64,000 nucleotides of DNA from Sagittula salina (GCF_017813235.1 NZ_JAGISH010000001.1:620001-684000), one strand, 5' to 3'. Shown: positions 1-9,242, numbered from the stretch's first letter. Numbers and translations are program-made. The notes: generated by a model from the letters alone, not told the origin.

Positions 1-774
1 AAAATCAGCCTCGTGGTGCTGCTTGCCGCCTATTACGACTGGCTCCCGCTGTCGAAGACATCGCGGCCGCTCTGGGTGCTCATCCCCATCGTCATCATCC
101 TTGCCCCCACGGGGCTGGTGCTGAGCCAGCCCGACCTCGGCACCGCGCTTCTGCTGATGATCGCGGGCGGGCTGATGATGTTCCTTGCGGGCGTGCACTG
201 GCTCTACTTCGCCACGGTGATCGGCGCAGGCGTCGGTGCCGTCTGGGGGGTGTTCCAGTCGCGCGGCACCGACTGGCAGCTCCTGAAGGATTACCAGTTC
301 CGCCGCATCGACACCTTCCTCGACCCGTCTTCGGACCCGCTGGGCGCCGGTTATCACATCACCCAGGCCAAGATCGCCATGGGATCGGGGGGCTGGACCG
401 GGCGCGGGTTCATGCAAGGGACGCAATCGCGCCTGAACTTCCTGCCCGAAAAGCACACCGACTTCATCTTCAATACCCTGGCGGAGGAGTTCGGCTTCGT
501 CGGCGGCTTCTCCCTTCTGGTGCTTTACGTGCTGATCCTCGTCTTCTGCATCTCCGCCGCGCTCCAGAACCGTGACCGCTTCTCCTCGCTACTGATCCTC
601 GGCATCGGCCTGACCTTCTTCCTGTTCTATGCGGTCAACATGTCCATGGTCATGGGCCTCGCCCCCGTCGTTGGCGTGCCCCTTCCGCTCGTCTCCTACG
701 GCGGCTCGGCCATGCTGGTGCTCATGCTCGCCTTCGGTCTGGTCCAGAGCGCCCACGTACACCGCCCGCGCTAG
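1..774 (+). CDS. rodA: RodA, SEDS peptidoglycan polymerase (5' truncated by window edge)
   Basis: The frame is open from base 1, so the start lies outside the window; 257 codons remain of a family usually near 370-380 residues. RodA is the integral membrane SEDS-family glycosyltransferase that polymerises glycan strands in the elongasome, together with PBP2. Visible support is the QPDLGTA signature with its conserved Asp, the block QSRLNFLPEKHTDFIF that is almost invariant in SEDS proteins, the C-terminal GVPLPLVSYGG motif and repeated hydrophobic segments. The HVHRPR ending matches RodA rather than the longer FtsW tail. It is probably the last gene of an mre/mrd cluster lying upstream. Confidence 0.93.
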   Translation, partial: KISLVVLLAAYYDWLPLSKTSRPLWVLIPIVIILAPTGLVLSQPDLGTALLLMIAGGLMMFLAGVHWLYFATVIGAGVGAVWGVFQSRGTDWQLLKDYQFRRIDTFLDPSSDPLGAGYHITQAKIAMGSGGWTGRGFMQGTQSRLNFLPEKHTDFIFNTLAEEFGFVGGFSLLVLYVLILVFCISAALQNRDRFSSLLILGIGLTFFLFYAVNMSMVMGLAPVVGVPLPLVSYGGSAMLVLMLAFGLVQSAHVHRPR

Positions 775-820
775 CCTCCCGCCGGGGCGCTATCGGCTTG
801 CACCCGGGCGCCCCTGCTGC

Positions 821-894
821 TTCTCCTTGGCGAAAATACTCCCGGGGGAGGCGCGCAGCGCCGGGGGGCAGCGCCCCTCTCCGGCCAACGAAGG
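821..894 (+). repeat. Rhodobacterales-type GC-rich intergenic repeat, copy A
   Basis: Between rodA and the next gene lies a block running TTCTCCTTGG, CGAAAATACTCC, GGGGGAG, a GCGC-rich hairpin, GGGGGCAGCGCCCC and CCGGCCAACGAAGGA. The same order of blocks recurs at 44282-44363 in front of lpd. In both places the right end supplies the AAGGA Shine-Dalgarno of the downstream gene. From memory this element is common upstream of genes in roseobacters; its function is unknown. Confidence 0.7.
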
Positions 895-901
895 ACACAC
901 C

Positions 902-1831
902 ATGCCGAACATCCTCTTCGCCGCCCTGACCGAGGCCTGGGACGACTATGAAACCCACCTGCGCAGCGCACTCGATGACGAAGACCTGCAATACACCCTC
1001 GCCACCGACTTGCCCCCCGCGGAGGTCGACTACATCGTCTACGCACCCAACTCGACGGTACGGGACTTCACCCCCTACACCCGGCTCAAGGCAGTGATGA
1101 ACCTCTGGGCCGGGGTGGAAAAGGTGGTGAAGAACCCGACGCTTGCCGCCCCCCTCACCCGCATGGTCGACGACGAAGGCCTGACGCAGGGCATGGTCGA
1201 ATGGGTCACCGGCCACACCCTGCGCCATCACCTGGGGATGGACGCGCATATCGTGAACCCGGAAAGGATCTGGGACGACACGCCGCCACCGCTGGCAAAG
1301 GACCGCCCCGTAACCATCCTTGGACTGGGCGCACTCGGGCAGGCCTGCGCGCGGGCGCTCACACAGATCGGTTTCCACGTCACCGGCTGGTCGCGGTCAA
1401 AAAAGGACGTGCCAGGCGTGACCTGTCTTGCCGGGGCCGAAGGTCTCGATGCCGCGCTGACGACCGCGCAGATCCTCATCCTTCTGCTACCCGACACGCC
1501 CGCCACCACCAACCTGATCAATGCCGACACCCTTGCCCGCCTGCCGCAGGGGGCGGTGATCCTGAACCCCGGTCGTGGTCCGCTGATCGACGACGAAGCC
1601 TTGCTGACAGCACTCGATGCGAACGTCTCCCACGCGACGCTCGACACCTTCCGCACTGAACCTCTGCCCCGCGACCATGCGTTCTGGTGCCACCGGCGCA
1701 TCACCGTCACACCGCATATCGCCTCCACCACGCGGCCCGACAGCGCCGCCCGTGTCATTGCCCGCAATATCGCCCGTGCCGAGCGCGGCGAGACACTCCA
1801 CCACCTTGTGGACCGCACCGCAGGCTACTAA
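902..1831 (+). CDS. D-2-hydroxyacid dehydrogenase, glyoxylate/hydroxypyruvate reductase A type
   Basis: This 309-residue protein belongs to the NAD(P)-dependent D-isomer 2-hydroxyacid dehydrogenases, most like GhrA, which reduces glyoxylate or hydroxypyruvate in the cytoplasm. The Rossmann motif GLGALG is near residue 142. The dehydrogenase signature [14 protein letters not shown] follows, and TPHIAS near the C-terminus carries the catalytic His. The ATG at 902 is chosen because it follows an AAGGA site at the end of the repeat block and gives the usual family length. Glyoxylate is also made by the ethylmalonyl-CoA pathway encoded further on, so a role in glyoxylate turnover is plausible but inferred. 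Confidence 0.85.
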   Translation: MPNILFAALTEAWDDYETHLRSALDDEDLQYTLATDLPPAEVDYIVYAPNSTVRDFTPYTRLKAVMNLWAGVEKVVKNPTLAAPLTRMVDDEGLTQGMVEWVTGHTLRHHLGMDAHIVNPERIWDDTPPPLAKDRPVTILGLGALGQACARALTQIGFHVTGWSRSKKDVPGVTCLAGAEGLDAALTTAQILILLLPDTPATTNLINADTLARLPQGAVILNPGRGPLIDDEALLTALDANVSHATLDTFRTEPLPRDHAFWCHRRITVTPHIASTTRPDSAARVIARNIARAERGETLHHLVDRTAGY

Positions 1832-1871
1832 ACGGCCCGAACGTCCAGTCCCTGCCCAGGAGCGCAAGCCC

Positions 1872-2549
1872 ATGACCTTTGACCGCAGCGTGAAAATCGC
1901 CCCCTCCATCCTGTCCGCGGACTTCGCCGACTTCGGTCGCGAAATTCAGGCCGTCGAGGCGCAGGGCGCCGACTGGATCCACGTCGACGTGATGGACGGG
2001 CACTTCGTGCCGAACCTCACATTCGGCCCGCCGGCGGTGAAGGCGTTCCGCCACCATGTTAAAACCTTCATGGACGTGCACCTGATGATCGCCCCAGTGG
2101 ACGCCTACATCGACGCCTACGCCGACGCGGGCGCCGACATGCTGACCGCCCACGTCGAGGCCGGACCGCACCCGCACCGCACGCTTCAGGCGATCAAGGC
2201 CGCAGGCATGAAGGCGGGCATTGCGCTCAACCCCGGCACCCCCGCCGAGGCCGTGCGCGACCTGCTGCCGCTGGCCGACATGGTGCTGGTGATGACCGTG
2301 AACCCCGGCTTTGGCGGGCAGAAGTTCATCGACATGACGGCCAAGGTTCGCACCATCCGCGACTGGATCGGCGACCGTGAAATCCACATCCAGATCGACG
2401 GCGGTGTGACGCCGCAGACCGCACCGCTGGTTGTGGAGGCGGGCGCCGACGTGCTGGTGGCCGGATCGGCCGTGTTCAAGGGTGGCTCGGTCGCGAACCC
2501 GGCGCCTTATGGCGAGAACATGCGCGCGATCCGGGCGTCTCTGGCGTGA
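1872..2549 (+). CDS. rpe: Ribulose-phosphate 3-epimerase
   Basis: A 225-residue protein that interconverts D-ribulose 5-phosphate and D-xylulose 5-phosphate in the pentose phosphate pathway. The TIM-barrel family marks are all visible: APSILSADF at the N-terminus, [17 protein letters not shown] with the metal-binding His and Asp, [11 protein letters not shown] with the phosphate loop, and IQIDGGV. The length is normal. The start at 1872 lies 40 bases after the preceding stop. The next gene overlaps its end, so the two are probably co-transcribed. Confidence 0.95.
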   Translation: MTFDRSVKIAPSILSADFADFGREIQAVEAQGADWIHVDVMDGHFVPNLTFGPPAVKAFRHHVKTFMDVHLMIAPVDAYIDAYADAGADMLTAHVEAGPHPHRTLQAIKAAGMKAGIALNPGTPAEAVRDLLPLADMVLVMTVNPGFGGQKFIDMTAKVRTIRDWIGDREIHIQIDGGVTPQTAPLVVEAGADVLVAGSAVFKGGSVANPAPYGENMRAIRASLA

Positions 2550-2566
2550 GTGCGGGTGCGGGTGGC

Positions 2567-3214
2567 ATGACGACCATCGCCTTCGATCTGGACGGCACGC
2601 TGATCGACAGCGTGCCGCACATCCACCACGCCGTCGCCACGGCACTCACTGAACTGGGACTGCCCGCCATCACGGTCGCCGAAACCCCCGGCTTTGTGGG
2701 GCGCGGATTGCCCATCCTTTGCGAACAGGTGTTGGCGCATGTGGGCGGCGCCCCCACCCTCCAGGACCAGCTCTACGCCCGCACCATGGTGCACTACGTG
2801 GAAACGCCCTCCGACCCCTCACAGATCTACCCCGGCGTACTGGCCGCGCTCGATATGCTGAAGCGCGCCGGCCATCGGCTGACGCTGTGCACCAACAAAC
2901 CCTACGCCGCCGCCGAGACCGCTCTGCGCGACACCCGGCTGGGAGAGTGGTTCGACGTCGTGCTGGGGGGCGATAGCCTGCCCACCCGCAAACCCGCGCC
3001 AGAGATGCTCTTTGCCGCGCTCGACGGGGCTGACCCGGCGCGAGCGCTTTACATCGGCGATTCCGAAACCGACTGCGAAACCGCGCAGGCCGCCGGGGTG
3101 CGATTTTTGCTGTTCACAGAGGGGTATCGCAAGTCGCCGCCCGAAGCCCTGCCCCACGTGGCACGGTTCTCGAACTGGTCGGAATTGCCCGCCATCGTCG
3201 CCGGCCTCGCGTAG
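2567..3214 (+). CDS. gph: Phosphoglycolate phosphatase-like HAD hydrolase
   Basis: A 215-residue HAD-superfamily phosphatase. Motif I FDLDGTLIDS is at the N-terminus, motif II is in LTLCTNKP, and motif IV is in IGDSETDCETAQAAG. Position next to rpe is typical for gph, which removes 2-phosphoglycolate. The start is uncertain: a GTG at 2546 overlaps the rpe stop (GTGA) and would add seven residues, while the ATG at 2567 begins directly before the HAD motif as in most homologues. The exact substrate cannot be read from sequence. Confidence 0.85.
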   Translation: MTTIAFDLDGTLIDSVPHIHHAVATALTELGLPAITVAETPGFVGRGLPILCEQVLAHVGGAPTLQDQLYARTMVHYVETPSDPSQIYPGVLAALDMLKRAGHRLTLCTNKPYAAAETALRDTRLGEWFDVVLGGDSLPTRKPAPEMLFAALDGADPARALYIGDSETDCETAQAAGVRFLLFTEGYRKSPPEALPHVARFSNWSELPAIVAGLA

Positions 3215-3242
3215 GGTGGGTCTGCAACTCGTCTTGCGGGTA

Positions 3243-3653
3243 TCACCGCGTCGCCGCCTGCCTGCGATACTTGAAGACCCCCGTCCCCTTCGCCACCAGT
3301 TCACCTGTCTCGTCCGAGACTTCGGCCTCGGCAAAGAACGTGCCCTTTCCGCCCCCGGTGCGCCGCCCGACCGCCGTCAGAACCGCGCCCCTGGGCCGGG
3401 ATATGAACTGCACGTTCAAGGACAACGTCAGGCAAAGCTGCACCCGGTCCGGGTCGCCCGTCCAGCACCCGGCATAGCCCATGCAGGTATCCAGCACCGA
3501 CGCATAAACCCCGCCGTGCACGTTCATGTGGCGGTTCATCAGGTGATGGGCCACCGGAAGCGTGATCCGGCAGCGGTCCGGCCCCCAGTCGGCCACCTCC
3601 ATCCCCAGATGTGCCTGAAAGGGATAGGGCTCCTCGCGCAGGCTCTCATCCAT
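3243..3653 (-). CDS. PaaI-family (hotdog) thioesterase
   Basis: A 136-residue hotdog-fold protein of the PaaI acyl-CoA thioesterase group, with the typical core HHLMNRHMNVHGGVYASVLD. The family hydrolyses short, medium or aromatic acyl-CoA esters in the cytoplasm. The ATG at 3653 overlaps the end of the upstream kinase gene by 8 bases (its stop lies at 3646-3648), which favours this start over an in-frame start at 3686. It is the last gene of a five-gene minus-strand acyl-CoA module. It may recover free CoA from dead-end esters of that pathway. Confidence 0.85.
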   Translation of the reverse strand: MDESLREEPYPFQAHLGMEVADWGPDRCRITLPVAHHLMNRHMNVHGGVYASVLDTCMGYAGCWTGDPDRVQLCLTLSLNVQFISRPRGAVLTAVGRRTGGGKGTFFAEAEVSDETGELVAKGTGVFKYRRQAATR

Positions 3654-4668
3654 GGCGGTCGCGCGCCTCCCATCCGAGTTCGGCAAAGCGTGGCACGTAA
3701 ACGCCCAGCTTCAAGGCTTTTTCCGGGCTCGCCGCGTTTCCGTCGAGGGCGCGCTTCTTCACGCCCTGAAGAATCGCTGCCATGCGGAAGAAACTGAAAG
3801 CCACGTAGTATCCAAAGCCCTCCGGCCGCTTCAGGCCTCTGTTGTCACAGTACATTTCAATGAACTTCTGGTCCGATGGCAGGCCAAGTGCCTCCCGGTC
3901 GACGCCGGCGAGGCCGCGCCCTTCGGCGCCCGGCGGCAATTGCCACTGCATGATGACCCCGGCAAGGTCGACGTAGGGGTGTCCCACCGTCGACAGCTCC
4001 CAGTCCAGCACTGCCAGGCAGTCGGTCCCGGTTTCGGAAAACAGCATGTTGTCGATGCGGTAATCGCCATGCACCAGCGTGCGCTGACCGTCGTCCTCGG
4101 GCAGGTTGGCTTCCAGCCAGCCGATCAGCCGGTCCATGCCCGCCTGCTCCTCCGTGGCGCTGGCATGGTACTGCTTGGACCAGCGCGCCAGCTGGCGGGC
4201 GTAGTAGTTCCCCGGCGCGCCAAAGTCCTCCAGCCCGCAGGCCCGCAGGTCGGTGTCGTGGATCGCGGACAACACGCGGGCCATCTCGGCCATCAGGGCG
4301 GCGCGGGTCTGCGGCACTTCGTCGGGCAGGCTGGGGTCGACGATGTTGCGCCCCGAGACATGCCCCATGATGTAGAACTTGACGCCCAGAACCGCCTCGT
4401 CCTCGCAAAGCGCCAGCATGCGTGGAACAGGAACCGCCGTGTCGGCCAGCGCCTTCTGCACGCGGAATTCCCGATCCACAGCATGCGCGGATTTCAGCAG
4501 GACCCCAGGCGGCTGGCGGCGCAGCACGTAGGTGCCGGAAGCCGCGCGCAGGAGGTAGGTCGGATTAGACTGCCCCACAGCAAATTTTTCCGCCGCCAAG
4601 GGGCCTTCGTAGCCCGCCACGGTTCCGCGCATCCAGTCCTCGACGCGCGCCAGCTCTTCTTCAGTCAT
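3646..4668 (-). CDS. APH/ACAD10-11-like phosphotransferase (acyl-CoA kinase candidate)
   Basis: A 340-residue aminoglycoside-phosphotransferase-fold kinase. The Brenner motif HGDYRIDNMLF holds the catalytic Asp and Asn, and DWELSTVGHPYVDLA holds the metal-binding Asp. The family includes the kinase half of ACAD10/ACAD11 and the bacterial LvaA kinase, which phosphorylates 4-hydroxyacyl-CoA so that phosphate can be eliminated. An acyl-CoA dehydrogenase gene lies directly upstream with an 8-base overlap, the same pairing as the fused eukaryotic protein. A role in hydroxy-acid breakdown is therefore the best inference; antibiotic resistance is unlikely. Confidence 0.82.
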   Translation of the reverse strand: MTEEELARVEDWMRGTVAGYEGPLAAEKFAVGQSNPTYLLRAASGTYVLRRQPPGVLLKSAHAVDREFRVQKALADTAVPVPRMLALCEDEAVLGVKFYIMGHVSGRNIVDPSLPDEVPQTRAALMAEMARVLSAIHDTDLRACGLEDFGAPGNYYARQLARWSKQYHASATEEQAGMDRLIGWLEANLPEDDGQRTLVHGDYRIDNMLFSETGTDCLAVLDWELSTVGHPYVDLAGVIMQWQLPPGAEGRGLAGVDREALGLPSDQKFIEMYCDNRGLKRPEGFGYYVAFSFFRMAAILQGVKKRALDGNAASPEKALKLGVYVPRFAELGWEARDRHG

Positions 4669-5887
4669 TGCGATACTTCTTCAATTCGGCCCGCGCCACC
4701 TGCCGACGATGCACCGCATCCGGCCCGTCCGCAAACCTCAAGGTACGCACATGCGTCCACATCTGTGCCAGATCGTAATCCTGGCTGATCCCGGCGGCAC
4801 CGTGCAACTGGATTGCCTCGTCGATGACCCGGCCCGCCATGAGCGGAGCCACCACCTTGATCTTCGAAATCCACGGCTGCGCCGCGCGCACCCCGCCCGT
4901 ATCCATCATCCAGGCCGCTTTCAGGCACAGAAGGCGGGCCATCTCGATCTCCATCCGGGCGTTGGCGATGATGTCGTAATTCGCGCCAAGGTCGCTGATC
5001 TGCCTGCCGAAGGCCTCGCGCGACACCCCGCGGCGGCACATCATTTCCAGCGCCTTTTCCGCCTGTCCGATCGCCCGCATGCAGTGATGGATGCGACCGG
5101 GACCAAGCCGACCCTGCGCCACCTCAAAGCCGCGACCCTCGCCCAGCACGATGTTGCGCGCGGGCACCCGCACGTCGGTGAAACGCAGGTGCATGTGGCC
5201 GTGGGGCGCGTCGTCTGCGCCGAAGACGGTCATCGGGCGCAGGACGTCGATCCCGGGCGTGTCCGCATCCATCACGAACATCGTGTGCCGGGCGTGTTTC
5301 GATGCAGCGGCGTCGGTGCAGGCCATGACGATATAAAGCCCGCAGCGCGGATCGCCTGCCCCGCTGATCCACCATTTCTCCCCGTTCAGGACGTAATCGT
5401 CGCCGTCCCGCCGCGCCTCGAAAACCAGTTGCGCCGCGTCCGAGGACGCCACCTCCGGTTCCGTCATCACATAGGCGGAACGGATCTCTCCTTCCAGAAG
5501 CCGGGTCAGCCAGCGCTCCTTCATCCAGTCAGCGCCGTAACGTTCGAGAACCTCCATGTTGCCGGTGTCCGGCGCGTTGCAATTGAAAACCTCCGCAGCG
5601 ATGTGGACCTTGCCCATCTCCTCCGCGAGGTAGGCGTATTCCACCGTGCTGAGCCCATAGCCACGCTCGGAATCCGTCAGCCAGAAGTTCCACAGCCCGC
5701 GGTCCTTCGCCTTGACCTTCAGACCGTTGAGGATCTCCAGCTGCCGTGCCGTGTGGTGAAAGCGCCCTTCGGGATGCTTGCCCACCTCGGCGTGAAACGC
5801 CGCATCCAGCGGTGCGATCTCGTCCTCGATCATGCGGCGCACCGCCTCGATCAGCGGTTTCACCCGCGCGCTAACGCCCAGATCCAT
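4661..5887 (-). CDS. Acyl-CoA dehydrogenase, ACAD11-like
   Basis: A 408-residue FAD-dependent acyl-CoA dehydrogenase. Typical signatures are AYVMTEPEVASSDA (substrate and flavin binding), a WWISGAGD block, QLHGAAGISQDYDLAQ, and a C-terminal RFADGPDAVH that closely resembles the ADGPDEVH ending of ACAD10/11-type enzymes. The start at 5887 follows an AGGGGAG ribosome site; upstream in-frame codons look non-coding. It lies between the MaoC hydratase gene (41-base gap) and the kinase gene (overlap), so it should act in the same acyl-CoA pathway. Confidence 0.9.
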   Translation of the reverse strand: MDLGVSARVKPLIEAVRRMIEDEIAPLDAAFHAEVGKHPEGRFHHTARQLEILNGLKVKAKDRGLWNFWLTDSERGYGLSTVEYAYLAEEMGKVHIAAEVFNCNAPDTGNMEVLERYGADWMKERWLTRLLEGEIRSAYVMTEPEVASSDAAQLVFEARRDGDDYVLNGEKWWISGAGDPRCGLYIVMACTDAAASKHARHTMFVMDADTPGIDVLRPMTVFGADDAPHGHMHLRFTDVRVPARNIVLGEGRGFEVAQGRLGPGRIHHCMRAIGQAEKALEMMCRRGVSREAFGRQISDLGANYDIIANARMEIEMARLLCLKAAWMMDTGGVRAAQPWISKIKVVAPLMAGRVIDEAIQLHGAAGISQDYDLAQMWTHVRTLRFADGPDAVHRRQVARAELKKYRND

Positions 5888-5928
5888 CGTTCGAATTCTC
5901 CCCTGAGCCGCATTAAGCCCGTAACGGT

Positions 5929-6393
5929 TCACACGTAGAACCGCGTGATCCAACTTGCCACCAGTGCGGGCCGCGCCTCGCCTTCGATCTCGACTTCCAC
6001 CTCCCAGTGTACATCGAGCCACGCGGCCGGCGCATCCTCGGGTGCCCCCTTTGGGCGGCCCTCGTCGACACCCGCCACGGAGAAGCGCCCACGCACCCGC
6101 CGCCCCACCCGCACCGGAGAGACAAAGCGGATGCGGTCGAAGCCGTAATTGACCGAGGACGCCACGCCCTTCAGATCCGCCGTCACCTGATACGACATGG
6201 CAGAAAGCATCGAGAGGGTCAGGAAACCATGCGCGATGGTTCCGCCAAAGGGCGTTTGGGAGGCAAACCCCTCCTCGAGGTGAATATCCTGCCAGTCCTC
6301 CGTCGCGTCGGCAAAGGCCTTGACCCGCGTGGCATCCAGCGTGAACCAGTCGCTGTCGCGCGGCGCCATCATGCGCAGTTCGTCAGCCAGCAT
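5929..6393 (-). CDS. MaoC-family enoyl-CoA hydratase
   Basis: A 154-residue single-hotdog MaoC dehydratase. The hydratase-2 motif appears in FADATEDWQDIHLEEGFA (Asp and His pair), followed by FGGTIAHGFLTLSML. Such proteins hydrate trans-2-enoyl-CoA to (R)-3-hydroxyacyl-CoA. The ATG at 6393 overlaps the end of the upstream ligase gene by 11 bases; an in-frame start at 6414 would lie deeper in that gene. It is the second gene of the acyl-CoA operon. Confidence 0.87.
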   Translation of the reverse strand: MLADELRMMAPRDSDWFTLDATRVKAFADATEDWQDIHLEEGFASQTPFGGTIAHGFLTLSMLSAMSYQVTADLKGVASSVNYGFDRIRFVSPVRVGRRVRGRFSVAGVDEGRPKGAPEDAPAAWLDVHWEVEVEIEGEARPALVASWITRFYV

Positions 6394-8008
6394 CGGGCAA
6401 CTCGTAACCAGCAAAGCGTTCGCGCAGTGTCAGTTTGGACACCTTTCCCGTCGCTGTCAGCGGCAGGTCATCGACGAATTCCATGGCGTCGGGCAGCTGC
6501 CATCTGGCCATGTGTTCCAGCATCATTTCGTGCACCTCCTCCAGCGCCGGTCCGCCGTCGCGCGGCACCACGATCAGCAGCGGGCGTTCGTCCCACTTCG
6601 GGTGTGGAATGGCGATCACGGCGCAGTTGGCCACCTTCGGATGGCCCATGGCGATATTCTCGAGGTCGATGGAGGAAATCCATTCGCCGCCCGACTTGAT
6701 GAGGTCTTTCGACCGGTCCTGGACCGACAGGAAGCCGTCCGTATCGATGGTCGCCACGTCGCCGGTGCCAAACCAGCCTTCGGCGTCAAAGGCCTTCTCG
6801 CTGGCTTCCGGGTTCTGGAAATAGCCCGCGATAATGGCGTTGCCGCGTACGAAAAGTTCTCCGGCCGCCTCGCCGTCATGCGGCAGCCGGTTGCCCGCCT
6901 CGTCGACGATCTTCATCTCCACCCCGAAGACGCGCCGCCCCTGCTTCGATTTCAGCGCGATCTTCTGGTCGTAGCTGAGGTCGAGCCCGCTTGGCACCTG
7001 CGCGTGGGAGCCGACCGGGGACATTTCGGTCATGCCCCAGGCGTGACAGACGTCGATGCCCTGCTTTTCGAAAAACTCGATCATGGCGCGCGGCGCCGCC
7101 GATCCGCCGATCACCAGTTGCCTCAGCGTGCCGGGCATGGCGCCGCGCTTCTCCATCTCTGCCCTGAGGCCCAACCAGACGGTCGGCACGCCCCAGGAGG
7201 CGGTGACCCCCTCGCCCTCCATCAGGTCGTAGAGCGACGCACCGTCCAGCTTCGGCCCCGGCATGATGAGCGAGGCGCCCACCAGCGGCGCGGCATAGGG
7301 CAGCCCCCATGAATTGACGTGGAACATCGGGACGACCGGCAGGATGCGCGCGCCCTCGTGCAGGGAACGCGGCAGCGTCACCGCGATGAACATGGCGTGC
7401 AGCACGGTGGAACGGTGGGAGTAGAGCGCGCCTTTCGGATGCCCGGTTGTCCCCGAGGTGTAGCACAACGCGGCGGCGGCGTTCTCATCCATCCGAGGCC
7501 AGTCGTAGGTCTCCGGCTGGCCGTCGAGCAGGTCCTCGTAGCACAGGAAGGCCACGGGCGAGTCGGGCATATGCGCCCGGTCGGTCATGACCACCAGCGT
7601 CAGCCCCTCCGGCAGGTGATCCGACAGCGCCTCGATGATCGGGACAAAGGTCAGGTCGACGAACAGCACCCGGTCGCCCGCGTGACCGAGAATATAAAGC
7701 ATCTGCTCCGCCGAGAGGCGCGGGTTGATGGTATGGCAGACCGCCCCCATGCCGCTGATGGCGTAATACAGCTCGAAATGGCGATAACCGTTCCACGCCA
7801 GTGTGGCGACACGATCGCCGTCGGTGATGCCCAGCGCCTTCAGCCCGTGCGCCAGTTGCGCGACGCGGGCGTAGGTCTGCGCATAGCTTTGCCGGTGCAA
7901 ATCGCCTTCGGTGCGCATGGATACGATTTCCGCCCCCGGGTGCGCGCCTGCCGCATAGTCGAGAATTTCGATGATCCTCAACGGCATGTTCATCATCATA
8001 CCCTGCAT
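6383..8008 (-). CDS. AMP-forming acyl-CoA ligase
   Basis: A 541-residue acyl-CoA synthetase that activates a carboxylic acid with ATP and CoA. The P-loop is LCYTSGTTGHPKGALYSH, the ADP-binding Asp lies in GWFGTGDVATID, and the catalytic Lys lies in the C-terminal ATGKVSKLTLRERF. It resembles medium/long-chain ligases and the DmdB-like group of roseobacters; the substrate is not readable. The ATG at 8008 is preceded by GGGAGG. It is the first gene of a minus-strand operon of ligase, MaoC, dehydrogenase, kinase and thioesterase, and it shares a 98-base divergent intergenic region with the oxidoreductase gene. Confidence 0.9.
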   Translation of the reverse strand: MQGMMMNMPLRIIEILDYAAGAHPGAEIVSMRTEGDLHRQSYAQTYARVAQLAHGLKALGITDGDRVATLAWNGYRHFELYYAISGMGAVCHTINPRLSAEQMLYILGHAGDRVLFVDLTFVPIIEALSDHLPEGLTLVVMTDRAHMPDSPVAFLCYEDLLDGQPETYDWPRMDENAAAALCYTSGTTGHPKGALYSHRSTVLHAMFIAVTLPRSLHEGARILPVVPMFHVNSWGLPYAAPLVGASLIMPGPKLDGASLYDLMEGEGVTASWGVPTVWLGLRAEMEKRGAMPGTLRQLVIGGSAAPRAMIEFFEKQGIDVCHAWGMTEMSPVGSHAQVPSGLDLSYDQKIALKSKQGRRVFGVEMKIVDEAGNRLPHDGEAAGELFVRGNAIIAGYFQNPEASEKAFDAEGWFGTGDVATIDTDGFLSVQDRSKDLIKSGGEWISSIDLENIAMGHPKVANCAVIAIPHPKWDERPLLIVVPRDGGPALEEVHEMMLEHMARWQLPDAMEFVDDLPLTATGKVSKLTLRERFAGYELPDAG

Positions 8009-8106
8009 CTGGCCCTCCCTTGCCGTCCGCCTCTCCGGGTCTAGACTGCGCAAGATGCGCCTCCGGGCGCAACCGGTTTTCCCCAACACGACGCAGAGGA
8101 AATATC

Positions 8107-9123
8107 ATGCCCGAACAGATGACCCGCATCACCCTGGCCCGCCGCCCGGCGGGCACGCCCGTGCCTGAGGATTTCGGCCACGAAACATACCCCCTGCCCG
8201 AACCCGGCGACGGCGAAGTGCTGGTAAAAGTCGAACACCTCTCACTCGACCCCTACATGCGCGGGCGGATGAACGCCGTGCGCAGTTACTCCGCACCGCT
8301 CGAGATTGGCGAGACGATGACAGGTCAGGGCATCGGTCGGGTGGTTGCCTCCAAGGCCGACGACCTGCCCGTGGGCACTCTGGTCACCGGCCGCACCGGC
8401 TGGGCCAGCCACGCGGTGCTGCAGGCGGCGGAGGCGCAGGTCTGGGACGAGAGCCTGCCGCAGACGGCCGCGCTTGGCGTGTTGGGAATGCCGGGCTTCA
8501 CCGCCTGGACCGGGCTGCGCGAATACGGCCGCCCCCGCGCGGGCGAAACGCTGGTGATCGCCGCCGCCACCGGTCCGGTGGGCGCCATGGTGGGGCAACT
8601 GGCAAAGGCGGCCGGGCTGCGCACCGTGGCCGTGGCCGGCGGCGCGGAGAAATGCCGCATCGCGGTGGACACCTTCGGGTTTGACGCAGCGATCGATCAC
8701 CGGGCCCACGCGGATGCTTCGTCGCTGCGCAAGGCGCTGGCAGAGGCTTGCCCGGATGGCATCGACATCTATTGGGAGAACGTCGGCGGCAAGGTCCTGG
8801 AGGCGGTGATGCCCCTTATGAACGACCACGGGCGCATCCCGGTCTGCGGCACCATCGCATGGTATTCCGGCACCGATGGCGACACCGACCGGCTGCCTAT
8901 GGTCTGGCGCACGGTGCTGACGCGGCGGCTGTCGGTGAACGGCTTTATCATCTTCGATCATTGGGACGGCTACCCGGACTTCCTCCGGGAGGTCGCGCCA
9001 AAGGTGACCGCAGGCGAGATCACGTGGTTGGAGGATGTGACCGAGGGGCTGGACAACGCTGTCGATGCCTTCATAGCGCTGCTGTCAGGGGGCAATACCG
9101 GCAAGGCTGTAGTAAAACTTTGA
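8107..9123 (+). CDS. NADP-dependent MDR oxidoreductase (prostaglandin/leukotriene reductase type)
   Basis: A 338-residue zinc-independent medium-chain dehydrogenase/reductase. The N-terminus has the group's SLDPYMRGRMN motif and the middle has AAATGPVGAMVGQLAKAAG, the nucleotide-binding loop. Relatives (CurA, YncB, PTGR) reduce the double bond of enones with NADPH. The ATG at 8107 follows a GAGGA site. It is divergent from the acyl-CoA operon; a shared promoter region makes functional linkage possible but unproven. Confidence 0.87.
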   Translation: MPEQMTRITLARRPAGTPVPEDFGHETYPLPEPGDGEVLVKVEHLSLDPYMRGRMNAVRSYSAPLEIGETMTGQGIGRVVASKADDLPVGTLVTGRTGWASHAVLQAAEAQVWDESLPQTAALGVLGMPGFTAWTGLREYGRPRAGETLVIAAATGPVGAMVGQLAKAAGLRTVAVAGGAEKCRIAVDTFGFDAAIDHRAHADASSLRKALAEACPDGIDIYWENVGGKVLEAVMPLMNDHGRIPVCGTIAWYSGTDGDTDRLPMVWRTVLTRRLSVNGFIIFDHWDGYPDFLREVAPKVTAGEITWLEDVTEGLDNAVDAFIALLSGGNTGKAVVKL

Positions 9124-9131
9124 GGGGTTTC

Positions 9132-9175
9132 GCTTTGGCTGCGCCAAAGCGATCGGCGCGGGCCCAGCCCGCGCC
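9132..9175. terminator. Double hairpin between convergent genes
   Basis: Two perfect stems follow each other: GCTTTGGC with GCCAAAGC (9132-9150), and GGCGCGGGC with GCCCGCGCC (9155-9175). They lie between the convergent oxidoreductase and helicase genes. No U-tract is present directly after either stem, so bidirectional termination or mRNA end protection is an inference. Confidence 0.55.
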
Positions 9176-9242
9176 GGGATGAGTGTATTTCCAAGGAGAA
9201 ACACCGGCGCGACCCGGTGTCCCCGCGCGGAGCGCGGACGCG

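Noticed and set aside
3646..4668. Aminoglycoside resistance as the role of the APH-fold kinase
   Set aside because: It overlaps an acyl-CoA dehydrogenase gene and sits in an acyl-CoA operon, as in ACAD10/11-type systems; nothing suggests resistance.
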